From Plantago ovata (lineage: Eukaryota > Streptophyta > Magnoliopsida > Lamiales > Plantaginaceae): DNA of 64,000 bases. The notes beneath the pieces are model-generated. The model did no database searches. It had not been told where the DNA came from and saw nothing but the letters and a program-made list of their open reading frames with translations. The DNA lies in assembly GCA_028274465.1 (NCBI GenBank), contig CM051456.1, positions 110,723,397 to 110,787,396 of the forward strand. Reading direction: 5' to 3'. This document shows, one piece after another, positions 1 through 9,640 of this stretch. Within the stretch, counting starts at the first letter, position 1. Each line of letters opens with the position of its first letter. The translations under genes were made by a program, and so were the position numbers.

Positions 1-169
1 TTCGTTCTAGTATGTACCTCGGTTGTCTGGTGAATTGTTAAGCAAGTTTCTGCTACGGAGTGAAGTCTAATAATGGGAACTAAAGAAGCGAAAGTTTAGT
101 TATGAGTATCAATTTTCTAATTATGCTTCCCTGCGTTGTGAAATTGCTGGTGGAGGGGCTGAGTGCTAG
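1..169 (+). pseudogene. 3' end of a decayed F-box/FBD family copy
   Basis: This is the last part of the third exon of an FBX-family gene whose remainder lies left of the window. It aligns with the C-terminus of FBX1 (about 8040-8203): the Y-V-P-R-L-S stretch, then the W-E-L-K-K-R-K-F-S-Y-E-Y block, then a stop at 167-169 in the same place as in the other copies. Where intact copies read G-N-E-A-E-E-W, this copy has two adjacent in-frame TAA codons just before the W-E-L block, so it cannot give the full C-terminus. It shows that the cluster continues to the left. Confidence 0.8.
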
Positions 170-411
170 AACAATGTTTTGTTCTATATATGACCTGTTC
201 ACTTCATTGGCATACAAATTGTGAACTTTGTTTAATTTTGACTTCCACCAGTTTTGATGAATAGTACTATTTCCAGTGTAGTAATCATGTAGTTATATAT
301 GACTTATATCCATGGTGCAATGTATGTGGTACCAAAACCCGGACCTAGTGGAACAGGCAATCCGAAAAAATTTAATGGTCAATGGAATAATATAAAAACA
401 AATCTTATAAT

Positions 412-1140
412 TGAGTGTGGCTGGGTCCAAATGAGAAGATTTATACCACAAAAGGAGACTACTTGGAACTCAACAGGAAGGAGGAAGTTTTCTTTATGAA
501 GAGGTGGGCTGAAGAAATTTGGAATAGTTTGGTGCCTACGAAGGTTAGTGTGTTTGTATGGAAGATGCTCCAAAATAAAATTCCCTCAAAGGACAACTTG
601 ATCAAAAGAACGGTGTTCTTGAGTAACAATGATAGTAGCTGCAAAAGATGCGTGGGGGTGGTTGAAAACATATGGCGTATCGTTGGTGGTTGTGATCTTG
701 CTTTGAAGGCGTGGGAGTCTCTCTTATCTTGGCTTCATTTAGATGTTCGGTTGGGCTCAGACTTGTTGGAGTGCTTGGAGATTTTCAATATGATCAAAGT
801 CTTAGCCCTTATGTGACAAAAAGGTTTGGCAAGTGTTTTGGTAAGCTAGGAATGATTTCATCTTCAGCAATGTGAGTGGTCTCATTGGCCAAGAAAAGAT
901 TAAAGTGTTGTGTTGGTCTTGGTTGAAGGGTGCAAGCTACACCCGTCTTCTAGTTTTGAGGATTGGTTCCTTGAGCTAAAACTTTGCATTGTACCTTGAG
1001 TGTTGGGATCTTGCTTGGTGGAGGTGTTCTTTTTAGTCTTTTGTGTGTAATCGTTTTCGAACATTACCTATGCTCTGCTCTTTTAATAAAATTAAATTTT
1101 TAGCGGTTTCAAAAAAAGAAGGAAGAAAAAAAAATAAAAA
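412..1140 (+). mobile_element. 5'-truncated L1-type LINE with target duplications
   Basis: The open stretch 415-816 encodes a reverse-transcriptase zinc-binding (zf-RVT) domain: the pattern W-x-x-I-W-x-x-L-V-P-T-K-V-S-V-F-V-W, then I-P-S-K-D-N-L and C-x-x-C. This domain lies at the C-terminal end of plant L1-type ORF2. A 3' UTR and an A-rich tail (about 1110-1140) follow. The 11-base flank AATCTTATAAT occurs on both sides (401-411 and 1141-1151), as expected for a target-site duplication from target-primed reverse transcription. Only about 730 bases of the element were inserted, so it was dead on arrival. Confidence 0.8.
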
Positions 1141-1151
1141 AATCTTATAAT

Positions 1152-2279
1152 GCAATATTTGCCAAGTCTTGTAAGGTGGTGTATCGGGTTAAGATGTTTT
1201 TCTTCGTATCTATCCATTAACATACCGATTTTAATATTAGCAAAGTTCCATTTTCCAATTTATTTGATGCAGCCTAATGTAATACTATATAACATATGAA
1301 AGCGTTTTTTAGAGTAGTATATTATGAAACTTAATGCAAAAGCAAAATTTGGTCAATTCGAATAAACATTCATCCAGACAATCGTATTCGTATTTGTGAA
1401 ATTCAAAATAACGTAATTTTTATTGTTGTATCTTGAAAAGTTGAACATAGATACACATGGTTGCATGAATCCAATGTAGCAATAACAAATCAATTGAGTC
1501 AATATAGCAATTACAAAATCACTCTTTCAAGGACACACTTTGGCATACTTATGTCAGAGTGCGTGACTTGTCATGAACGTTTTAGCTGAGTTCGTAATTC
1601 GATCTATTTCGTGTAATGACTTAGTGTGTGCTGAATGGCGAGATCATAACACGTGTGTAACTGCTGAATCTCGCCATTTCTGAGCTACTTCAATTTTTTT
1701 TTCCCTCTTTTGTAAAATTCAGTTTTGAGATATTGATCAAAAGTTCAATTTCCCTATATATACCAATCCTTTCTCTCTCTGAACCTGTTAAGCTCGAATT
1801 CTCTCTGTTCGTCCTTAACAATTTATGATACCTATCAATTACATTTTTTCCAGAATTAAAATAGCGATAAGGTTTAAGAAATAAAAGTTTTCTAACCATC
1901 TTCTTATCCGGCCGATAACATAGATTAAATGAAACGGGAGAAAAAGAGGACAAAGAATCTGTTGACTGTATCATACTACTCTATAGTATTTGATAACCCT
2001 AAACTACCTTTAATTCCAATCGAATTTCAAATGGAGAAAATGCAAAGAGATTTACAGTTAGATAGAGATCCCGACAACAAGAATTTCTATATCCACTTTT
2101 TTTCTTAGGACTATATTGTAGTTTGAGTCGATCTTTTTGTCGGAAAATCAAATTTATGAAAATAAATAAATCTAGTTTAGTTAGATACCTAAAGTTAAAA
2201 CTAAATGAACCACATTATGAGTTTTTAAGGAGCATACATAAGCTACGGTTAATAAATAGTGAAGCTAAACTCGCCGCCA
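1152..2279. other. Intergenic, nothing recognised
   Basis: AT-rich spacer between the LINE tail and the first collapsed F-box copy. A minus-strand open stretch at 1690-1974 shows no domain, no compositional bias and no family similarity I can recognise, and I treat it as chance. No RNA gene or structured repeat is apparent. Confidence 0.5.
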
Positions 2280-2760
2280 ATCGCCATTGTGTAGAAGAAC
2301 CCTAATTCCCTTCCGATCGCCTCCAAAATCAATGGCTACTAATCCTGCTATGAGATTCTCGCCCCCCCGTTTTCACGAACACCAAACAATCGGTTTTCTT
2401 TCCTTGTCCAATTTGTGTAAAACAGATCGAATCATGGGTCTGTAAGGACGAAAATTCGATCCAGATCGATTCAGATCAAATCAATGGCGATGAAGATGAA
2501 CGATGTTGTCAAAACAGTTATACTCTTTAAACGATGGTAAACAATTTTATCAACGTTTTTTAGAGAGTATACCTGTTTTGACGGCATCTTTCATGTTCAC
2601 GGCGATACAGAAGTGGATGATACAGAAGTGGATGATTTGCTTGTTTTGATGAACAGAAGGAGCTCAATGCTAAGTGGATTGATATGTGTACATGATTAAG
2701 ATTTCCTTTATTAATTAATCCTCTATATATGAAGTAGGTTTTTATATACAAAAAATAAAA
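2280..2760 (+). pseudogene. Collapsed F-box copy A
   Basis: The 5' leader of the FBX family is recognisable (GAACCCTAATTCCC at about 2298, an ATGGCT upstream start at 2333, and AACAGATCGAATCATGG before the normal start). A scrambled F-box segment follows, and it runs straight into its own inverted copy (2496-2594). The sequence then jumps to the end of exon 1 (GAGCTCAATGCTAAGTGG, about 2660) and into intron 1 (2690-2760). LRR coding, exon 2 and exon 3 are missing. A piece of intron 1 reappears at 3352-3425. It shares this unusual architecture with copy B, so the two are duplicates of one collapsed ancestor. Confidence 0.8.
2496..2594. repeat. Fold-back (inverted repeat) of F-box core, locus A
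   Basis: The arm 2496-2532 carries the family F-box core in sense. The arm 2558-2594 carries the same core in antisense. Over 37 positions about 31 pair exactly and three more would be G-U pairs in RNA. The loop (2533-2557) holds CGATGG followed by the reverse complement of the bases that encode the V-D-K-I-V-Y region further into exon 1. Both arms and the loop therefore come from the same gene, an inverted duplication with loss of the intervening bases. Confidence 0.75.
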
Positions 2761-2785
2761 CATTCCTACACGGATTTTAGGGCAT

Positions 2786-2960
2786 GATTGGTTTATTGCA
2801 TTTTTTATGTGTGTCTTGATGATCTTTAGGGAATACACTGATTGGTTTATTGCATTTTTATGTGTGTTTTGATGATCTTTAGGGTATACATTGATTGGTT
2901 TATTGCATTTTTATGTGTGTTTTGATGATCTTTAGGGAATACACTGATTGTTTTGCATTC
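2786..2960. repeat. Tandem repeat, 53-54 bp unit, about 3.2 copies
   Basis: Units start at 2786, 2840, 2893 and 2946 (partial), each beginning GATTGGTTTATTGCATT and containing GATGATCTTTAGGG. Copies differ by one or two bases, so the array is recent. It lies in the remains of intron 1 of copy A and has no coding potential. Confidence 0.9.
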
Positions 2961-3486
2961 TACAACTGCGTTTATCTTTTGTAGTACATGTTTTTGATGT
3001 TTTTTTTATCATAACTAAAACAAGAACAGAATGAAAACAGTACATACAGAATCCTCATACATAACTTAAGATCCATTACCAAAACTACAATCTTCGTACA
3101 GTTGTATTTATCGATAACTTATGATCAAGTGATTTTCTCATTACAATAGTGTCACTAAAATTTATTGCACATGTTTGTATCATTCAGTATATACTTATAT
3201 AAATACACGTATATATTTAAGGATCCGCCGCTCTTATAAAGTGACCATTATGAGCGATTATAATTCCCATTGATACTTTAAAGTTTGTGGAAGTTAACTA
3301 TATTTTATAAGATTGATTGAGAAATAATGCCGACTTAAAATAGTATATCGACATTCAGTTTATCTGTAATCTTGATGTGCGACCGAGATTACAATTGTAT
3401 CTGAACTGAAAATAGAAACAATAAAGTATACTAGCATAATAGCATCTGTTAGAGCATTGTCCAATTTGTGCAAAACAGATCGAATC

Positions 3487-3636
3487 ATGGGGTCTGTTAG
3501 GACGAAAACTCGTTCGCGAGGCGATTCAGATCGACCGAGTGATTTGCCCGACTATCTACTCTTGAAAACCCTCTCTTCAATTTCAATGGAGATGAAATAT
3601 GTTTTCAAAACAGTTATACTCTCTAAACGATGGTAA
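3487..3636 (+). other. Short F-box-only reading frame (49 codons)
   Basis: From the ATG in the usual family context (AATCATGG) a frame runs 49 codons through R-G-D-S-D-R-P-S-D-L-P-D and K-T-V-I-L-S-K-R-W to a TAA. It covers most of the F-box and nothing else. The intact copies read R-L-S-E-L-P-D and V-K-T-G-I-L-S-K-R-W in this region. The stop lies at the junction with the inverted arm. It may simply be the stub of a pseudogene. If translated it would be a truncated F-box peptide without a substrate domain. There is no evidence of expression in the sequence. Confidence 0.3.
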
Positions 3637-3689
3637 ACAATTTTATCAACTTGTTTAGAGAGTATACCTGTTTTGATAACATCTTTCAT
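3592..3689. repeat. Fold-back (inverted repeat) of F-box core, locus B
   Basis: Arm 3592-3628 and arm 3653-3689 pair at 34 of 37 positions around a 24-base loop (3629-3652). The 3' arm is antisense to the F-box coding region of the neighbouring genes: against FBX1 (5608-5644) its complement also matches at about 34 of 37. The loop is the same as at locus A. A transcript in the plus direction would form a hairpin of MIRNA-precursor size. Confidence 0.8.
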
Positions 3690-5221
3690 GTGTAGAAGTG
3701 GATGAATATTTGCTTGATGAACAGAAGGAGCTCAATGCTAAGTGGATTGATATGGCGCCTCATCTGCTCAAAGCCTTATCTCATGTTGCTGAACTATCAA
3801 TTGGAAAAGAGCTGATCCAGGTGAAAAACTTTTTGGGATGTTTACATGAATAAGATTTCCTTTATTAATTAATCCTCTATATATGAAGTAGGTTTTTTTA
3901 TACAAACAAAACTTTCCTACACGAATTTTAGTGTATATTAACATTCAGTTTATCTTTAATCTTGATGTGCGACCGAGATTACCAATTATATCAGAACTGA
4001 AAATAGAAACGAATAATTTTTTGTATTTAAGGTGTAGTGCCATCTAGTTTGTACTTCTAGGAATGTATTTTGAGCACATTCAGAGAGTTTTATATTCTGT
4101 CCGAGACTTTAAGGTTTAAACCTCTATATGATGCTTTAGAATTTTGAATTTCCAGATTGAAGCAGATTGAAAAAAAGATGTGAAATGATGGACATGCTTC
4201 TCATGTAGTAAAGTGGTTTAGTTATATGATACTATCATTTATATGTTAAGTTGCATTGTCATCTGTTTATTGTAACATCTGTTTTTTTTTTAGCATCTTC
4301 CTTTACTTACCTGCTCAACTTTCTTCTTTTCTATTTTTTTATTTTTTTTGACAGGTCTGGTCCCTATCCAAATTGATGGAAAACTTTCTCCGTCTTTCCA
4401 GTGTGAATGTTTGACAATCAATTCGCCGCTTTGGAATTATGACGTGCTTGGGATATAATGCCTATTAGAAAACGCACCTCATCTGGAGGCACTAGTCATA
4501 AATGTCGGCTGTTACGAGGTTTGAGTCTTGACTACGCAAAATTGTTTCAGTACATCATCGTATTGTTAGCAAGATTATAATATGACACCTTTAAGTCTTA
4601 ATGATTAAATAAATCCTGCACTTCAAAGTTCCTTGTAATCTTGTTTATGGTTGGCTGCACATTGGTAGTAAGTTAACACATACAGATTATCATTTGAGAA
4701 ACTTGTACTTTTCCCGTCCAACAATTGACATCCTCCTTTACACCCCTGGATGTTTCAAAGTTACATGAATTTTGATTCGAATTAATGAAACAAAACAAAA
4801 ACCCCTTGCAGTTGGACTAAATTATACAGTAATCCTTTTGTAGAAACAAAGGAAGGTTAGAATTTTCAAATTTTATGTATAGAAACTTTAATTGTAGAAG
4901 GGATCTGGGTAAATATTCTCTAAGAAATATCTTGTCACTATACTTGCATCATTAATGTACTCCTTATCAAAATGTCCAGAGTGTCCAAATCTAGCAAGGT
5001 TATAAAGAAATCAACGAAATCAAATGGGAACTTTGCTCGTAAATGGAGGGACCGACTACCGAGGGATTACAATCTTATTTGCGAAGGAGGAGACTGTGAT
5101 GCCCATATTAAATTTTGTTGAATATATAATTTTAAACAACATAATATAGTTATGAATACAATTTTAAAAACATAAAAACACAAGTGCAATTTCAAGGAAC
5201 ATGCACTTTACCCTTTGGCCT

Positions 5222-5230
5222 AAACCCTAA
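5222..5230 (+). promoter_or_regulatory. Telo-box in the FBX1 leader
   Basis: AAACCCTAA lies 287 bases before the FBX1 start, inside a block (ACTTTACCCTTTGGCC, then AAACCCTAATTCCCATTTCC) that recurs before other family copies: 24830 (FBX5), 28133 (copy 6), 31866 (copy 7) and, reversed, 12849-12857 (FBX2). Telo-boxes of this form are known plant promoter or 5' UTR elements. That this one is active is inferred from its conservation in the family. Confidence 0.5.
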
Positions 5231-5277
5231 TTCCCATTTCCGGCCCCCCATTTTCATCATCTCCAATTAATCCCTCC

Positions 5278-5497
5278 ATGGCTACTCTGCGATTCTCAGC
5301 TTCCTAATTTTAAGGTTTAACAGATCGAATCATATATTCATATCCATGGCTTCTCTGTCATTTTCAGCTTCCTATTTTCATCTAACAGATCGAATTATAT
5401 CCATGGCTGCTCTGCGATTCTCAGCTTCCTATTTTCACTAACAGATCGAATCATATCCATGGCTGCTCTGCGGTTCTCAATTTCCTATTTTCACTAA
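5278..5497 (+). repeat. Tandemly repeated leader with upstream ORFs, FBX1
   Basis: A unit of roughly 55-65 bases (ATGGCTGCTCTGCGATTCTC, then the Y-F-H codons, then AACAGATCGAATCAT) occurs about four times just before the FBX1 start. It gives upstream ORFs at 5278-5307 (9 aa), 5346-5441 (31 aa, two units fused because a stop is lost) and 5459-5497 (MAALRFSISYFH). Single copies of the same small ORF stand before FBX3, FBX5, copy 4, copy 6 and copy 7. Upstream ORFs commonly lower translation of the main frame. That role is inferred here. Confidence 0.8.
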
Positions 5498-5508
5498 CAG
5501 ATCGAATC

Positions 5509-8203
5509 ATGTCTCGAGAAAGGGAGCAGACATGTTTGCAAGGTGATCTGGATCGACTCAGTGAGTTGCCTGACTCGCTAATCCTGGAGATACTCTCATT
5601 ACTGGAGATGAAAGATGTCGTCAAAACAGGTATACTTTCTAAACGATGGAAATCTCTATGGCGCCAAGTTCATTGTGTTGTTTACAAATTTGATGATGCA
5701 AAATGCATGCCTACTGAGTACTACCATTATTGGAGGGAGCGACATCAAGAACATGTTGTTTCTTTTATTGATACCACATTAAGAAAACATGAGTCCAATA
5801 TCAAAGTGTTTGTATTGAAGGGCTTTCTGTTGCTTGAAACTGATAGAATTGCCCTAATAGAGGATTGGATTCACTGTGTTTTGGAGAAGAAGGTCAAGGT
5901 TTTGAACCTTTCTGACGAGGGGATGTGTGACTATGCCCCTCCTGATTGTTTGTTACAGTGTTCATCACTTACCAAATTGAAATTAAACCATTGGTACTTG
6001 CCCAAGGTATCACTGACAGTTAAGTGGAATTTGCTTAAGAGTTTGTGCTTATCAAGAATTTGGTTGAGTGATGAGTCTTTGGAGAACATATTATTAGGTT
6101 CTCCTGTGCTAGAGAGTTTGTATCTTAAATATGTTGATGGCTTGGAACGCCTCAATATCATATCTCCAAGTGTGCTGAAACTGAAACTGCATGGTTTTTG
6201 GTCTGGAGATCTAGCCCAATATGATGGTATACTCCAATATGATGGTATACTTAAAATCAGAGCTCCTTGGGTTCGAGAATTGGAGATTTCGGGCACATTT
6301 CTTGTAGCTGAATGTCAGATAGAGGATTTATCTTCGCTGGTAAAAGCTACCCTCACATGCACTGCCTATGATGCATTTATTTCCTGGAGATATGAGGATG
6401 AAGAGTCAGCTAATAGTCAAATGGAGTTTAATTCTAAGTGGATTGACATGGCGCGTCATGTGTTGAAAGCCCTCTCTCATGTTGCTGAACTATCAGTTGG
6501 AAAAGAGCTGATCCAGGTAGAAAAGCTCTTGGGATATGTCTACATTATTAGTATTTGCTCTATTAATCATCTCTCAAGTTTTTTTTATTATTATTATTTT
6601 TTTTTAATATACAAATAAAACTTTCCCACACAAAGTTTAGTGTACATTCAGTTATCTGTAATATTGTAGAGATCAAGATTACCAATTGTATCTAAACTGA
6701 TCAAGAATCTCTGTTTTGTATCCACATCTAGTTAGACATTTATCACCAGTTTTTACCTATATAGCCCACAGCACGGAAAGTTTTGAAAAAACCAGTCATC
6801 TAATAGTATCATTCATTTCATATGTCCAGTTGCATTGCCATCTGTTTATTGAAATATGACTCTGTTATTTTTAGCGCCTTGCTGTACATACGTGCTCAAC
6901 TTTTTTTTTTAATTATTTTTTGGCTTTATTTGACAGGTCTTGTCCTTGTCTAAATTGTACGGAAAACCTTCTCCGTCTTTCCGGTGTAAACGTTTGACAT
7001 TCAATTCGCCGCTTTGGAATTATGATGTGCTTGGTATAGCATGCCTATTGGAAAACGCACCTCATCTGGAGTCTCTAGTCATAAATGTGTCCAGTATGCA
7101 GGTTTGATTATGCAAAAGTGTTTCAGCTTATTACTTATCAGTAAGATTACAATATATGAATATAACACCACTTACTAGCCCTTCAAGCTTAATGTGCTGG
7201 ACAGTTGAACCCTATAAGTTTGCTTGTGTTAAATAAGCTTTCATACTGGTTGATGGGTTTGATTATGTTCACTTCCACCGTTCCACGCTTCAGATAGATT
7301 AATATTTTACCAAGTTAATATTTATTTAAATGGTTAAATACTGCACGCCAAAGTTCCTTGTAGCAGATACATTGTTTCCTGTGATCTTGTTTAAATTTGG
7401 CTGCACATTGGTAGCAAGTTAACACAGTATATCATTTGAGAAACTTGTAGTTGTATCCCCTCCAATAATTGACTTCTTCCATGAACACCCCTAGATGTTT
7501 CAAAGTTACATGGATCTTGATTTGAATTAATGACACACAACAAAAACCCCTTGCAGTTGGACTAAAGTGCAATCCTTTTGTAAAATGAAGGGAAGGCTGT
7601 CATTTTCAAAATGTATGTATAGAAACGTCTTTCATAAAATGAAGGCAGGATCTGGGAATATCTTGCCAAAGAAGAGCCTCCGAGAAATATCTTCTCATAG
7701 CGGGTGCCTATCTGATCTAATTGCTTCTTGTATGTACTCCTTATTAAATATATTTGTCTCCAAAACTACAGGATGAACTCCCATTTAACGAGACTAGACT
7801 TTTTGATGATGAAGACATGGACTTAAGTGTGTCAAAGGGGAACTTTGTGCATCTGAAGAATGTGAGAATTGATTACATTGGAAATTCATGTGCTGATAAT
7901 CCTGTGCTTGTTGGGGACTGTAATGACGTGGAAATTGTCGGATACATAATGAAGAGTGCTGCTGCTCTTGAGAAGCTGGTCCTTTGTTCATCAAGACCTG
8001 GCTGCACCATGCCTGGGTGCTCAAAGGAAAATTGTTCATTCCAGTATGTATCTCGGTTGTCTTGTGAATTGTTATTAAAGTTTCTGTCAGGGAATGAAGC
8101 TGAAGAATGGGAACTAAAGAGGCGAAAGTTTAGTTATGAGTACAAATTTTCGAATTATGCTTCTGTGCGTTCTGAAATTGCTAGTGGAGAGGCTCCGTGT
8201 TAG
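5509..8203 (+). CDS. F-box/LRR/FBD-like protein FBX1 (three exons)
   Basis: Exons are 5509-6516, 6937-7101 and 7772-8203, all phase 0 with GT donors and CAG acceptors, giving 534 residues. Residues about 14-53 form the F-box (D-R-L-S-E-L-P-D-S-L-I to S-K-R-W-K-S-L-W), which binds SKP1/ASK in an SCF ubiquitin ligase. Residues about 148-235 are degenerate leucine-rich repeats. Exon 3 holds an FBD-like block (H-L-K-N-V-R-I-D-Y to L-E-K-L-V-L), then a four-cysteine motif (C-x5-C-x4-C-x4-C) and a charged, aromatic end. An 18-bp tandem duplication (6218-6253) adds Q-Y-D-G-I-L. The start is the first ATG that gives the family N-terminus and sits in AATCATG as in its paralogues. Substrate unknown. 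Intactness is judged from open frames and intact splice sites only. Confidence 0.88.
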
Positions 8204-9147
8204 AACATGTTCAGTTCTATATGACTTGTTGACTTCATTAGCATACAATTTGAACTTTATGTTGCCTTCTACAAGCTTGATGAATATTAACTAGTCTTTC
8301 TCAGTGTATCTAGCATATGCCATGGACTAAAATATATATACTGTCAGTTAACTTCTGAAACTTCATCAGGCTGGATGAATATTTACTACTAGTATTTTCT
8401 CATTGTTGCCTTTTATTTCAGGTTTACTTCAATAGATGAAAGTTTTTCTAAGGGGAGAATTTTTTCTGGAAACAATGACAAGGAACAGAGGAAATGTTTC
8501 CTATATTAAGTGTCACAGAAATTAAACATGAAAGGAAGTAGGCGATTTGATTTGTTAGGCTATGTTATCTTTGTATCTCATTCCCTTAAATTGCATAGTT
8601 GAGTCCATAGCCGAGCTTTGGAATTCATTTGTTTAAATTTTTGGTTAATTCATTTTACATATTATATTATTATGAATTTTGTAATCCGTGATTGCCTTCA
8701 ATATATTTTCCAATTTCGTGCAAATGGTATAAATTCATTTTAGTCTTTATTTACTTCAAAAGATCAAATTGATCCTGTCTTTGTTTTTTAAATATGACAT
8801 TGGCTTTATGGTGACGCTGATAACTTGCATTGAATATTTTAGCACATTATAAGATCATATCCAATAATATCGGGATCATATTCTACATAGTATACATTAT
8901 CAAACCAAATATAGAATTTTCGCATCATCTAAATTCTAACATACTGAAACCAAATCACCTGTCTTCTTTTTGACCCTTAAGGTCTTGCCAAATTAATGTT
9001 TGGGCTAAAATAATAAATAGGGGATAAATGTGGGCTATCATAATAAAGAGTACACTACAAAGTCCAATAATCGATCAAGGACGGAGGGAATAATCGCACC
9101 AGCCTAAAGGGATGGGCCTTCCACTGATTAATGTCCAGGGCGTAACG
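8204..9147. other. Spacer downstream of FBX1
   Basis: The first 120 bases are the shared 3' UTR of the FBX family (compare 23137 onward and 27558 onward). The rest is AT-rich with no coding frame, RNA gene or repeat that I recognise. GGACGGAGGGAATAA near 9074 resembles a lone Stowaway terminus, but no partner is seen. Confidence 0.5.
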
Positions 9148-9279
9148 GTTATGGATAACATACTGCTATTATAATGCTTTGGAGAGGTGGACATCATGTG
9201 AAAACTCAGTGCCCAAATCTAAGGCTATTCTAGAATCCGCCTCTCCAAAGCGTTATACTAGTAGTATGTTATCTATAAC
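9148..9279. mobile_element. MITE with about 40-bp terminal inverted repeats
   Basis: The left end (GTTATGGATAACATACTG, then ATAATGCTTTGGAGAGG) is the reverse complement of the right end (CCTCTCCAAAGCGTTATA, then AGTATGTTATCTATAAC), with few mismatches over about 40 bases and a 132-bp span. Related arms lie at 24684, 27751 and 31681, each in the spacer before an FBX copy, so this small element is a family resident in the cluster. It has no coding capacity. The superfamily is not certain because the target duplication is unclear. Confidence 0.75.
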
Positions 9280-9361
9280 TCTGCTCAAGGATACAACAAA
9301 TATTTTGATCACCATGTCATACGAATAGCAAGTTGCAACATTAAGAAATACAGCAACAAAT

Positions 9362-9386
9362 TCTTCGACCAAATAAATAATAAATA

Positions 9387-9484
<98 letters not shown>
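9362..9484. repeat. (AAT)n microsatellite
   Basis: More than 35 near-perfect AAT units, with a few AAAT units at the left end. Long open frames of poly-tyrosine or poly-isoleucine on the minus strand come only from this repeat and are not genes. Confidence 0.97.
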
Positions 9485-9485
<1 letters not shown>

Positions 9486-9640
9486 CCAGCAACATATTCC
9501 AAAAGCTGGAATAACCTGACAAAGGCAACACAAATTTTGGAAATGTAGTAGTTAACAAATGTAGGCTGATGAAGTGAGTCATATAGAACAAAACATATTA
9601 AACCGAGAATATCGGTGATGGCTCACTATTTGGTCATCTT

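Larger units (their letters stand above)
3440..4975 (+). pseudogene. Collapsed F-box copy B
   Basis: The family leader (AACAGATCGAATCATGG, 3476-3492) precedes a short F-box-like frame that starts at 3487 and stops at 3634-3636. After the fold-back (3592-3689) the sequence resumes at the end of exon 1: the K-W-I-D-M-A-P-H block from about 3736, with the donor after ATCCAG at about 3821. Intron 1 follows, then exon 2 at 4355-4518. Exon 2 is one base short and carries an in-frame stop (GGGATATAATGC for GGGATATCATGC). Intron 2 sequence is recognisable to about 4975 and exon 3 is absent. About 0.9 kb of LRR coding has been lost. Confidence 0.85.

Noticed and set aside
9253-9591. Minus-strand frames with long runs of tyrosine or isoleucine
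   Set aside because: They arise only from the (AAT)n microsatellite; there is no conserved flank or gene structure.
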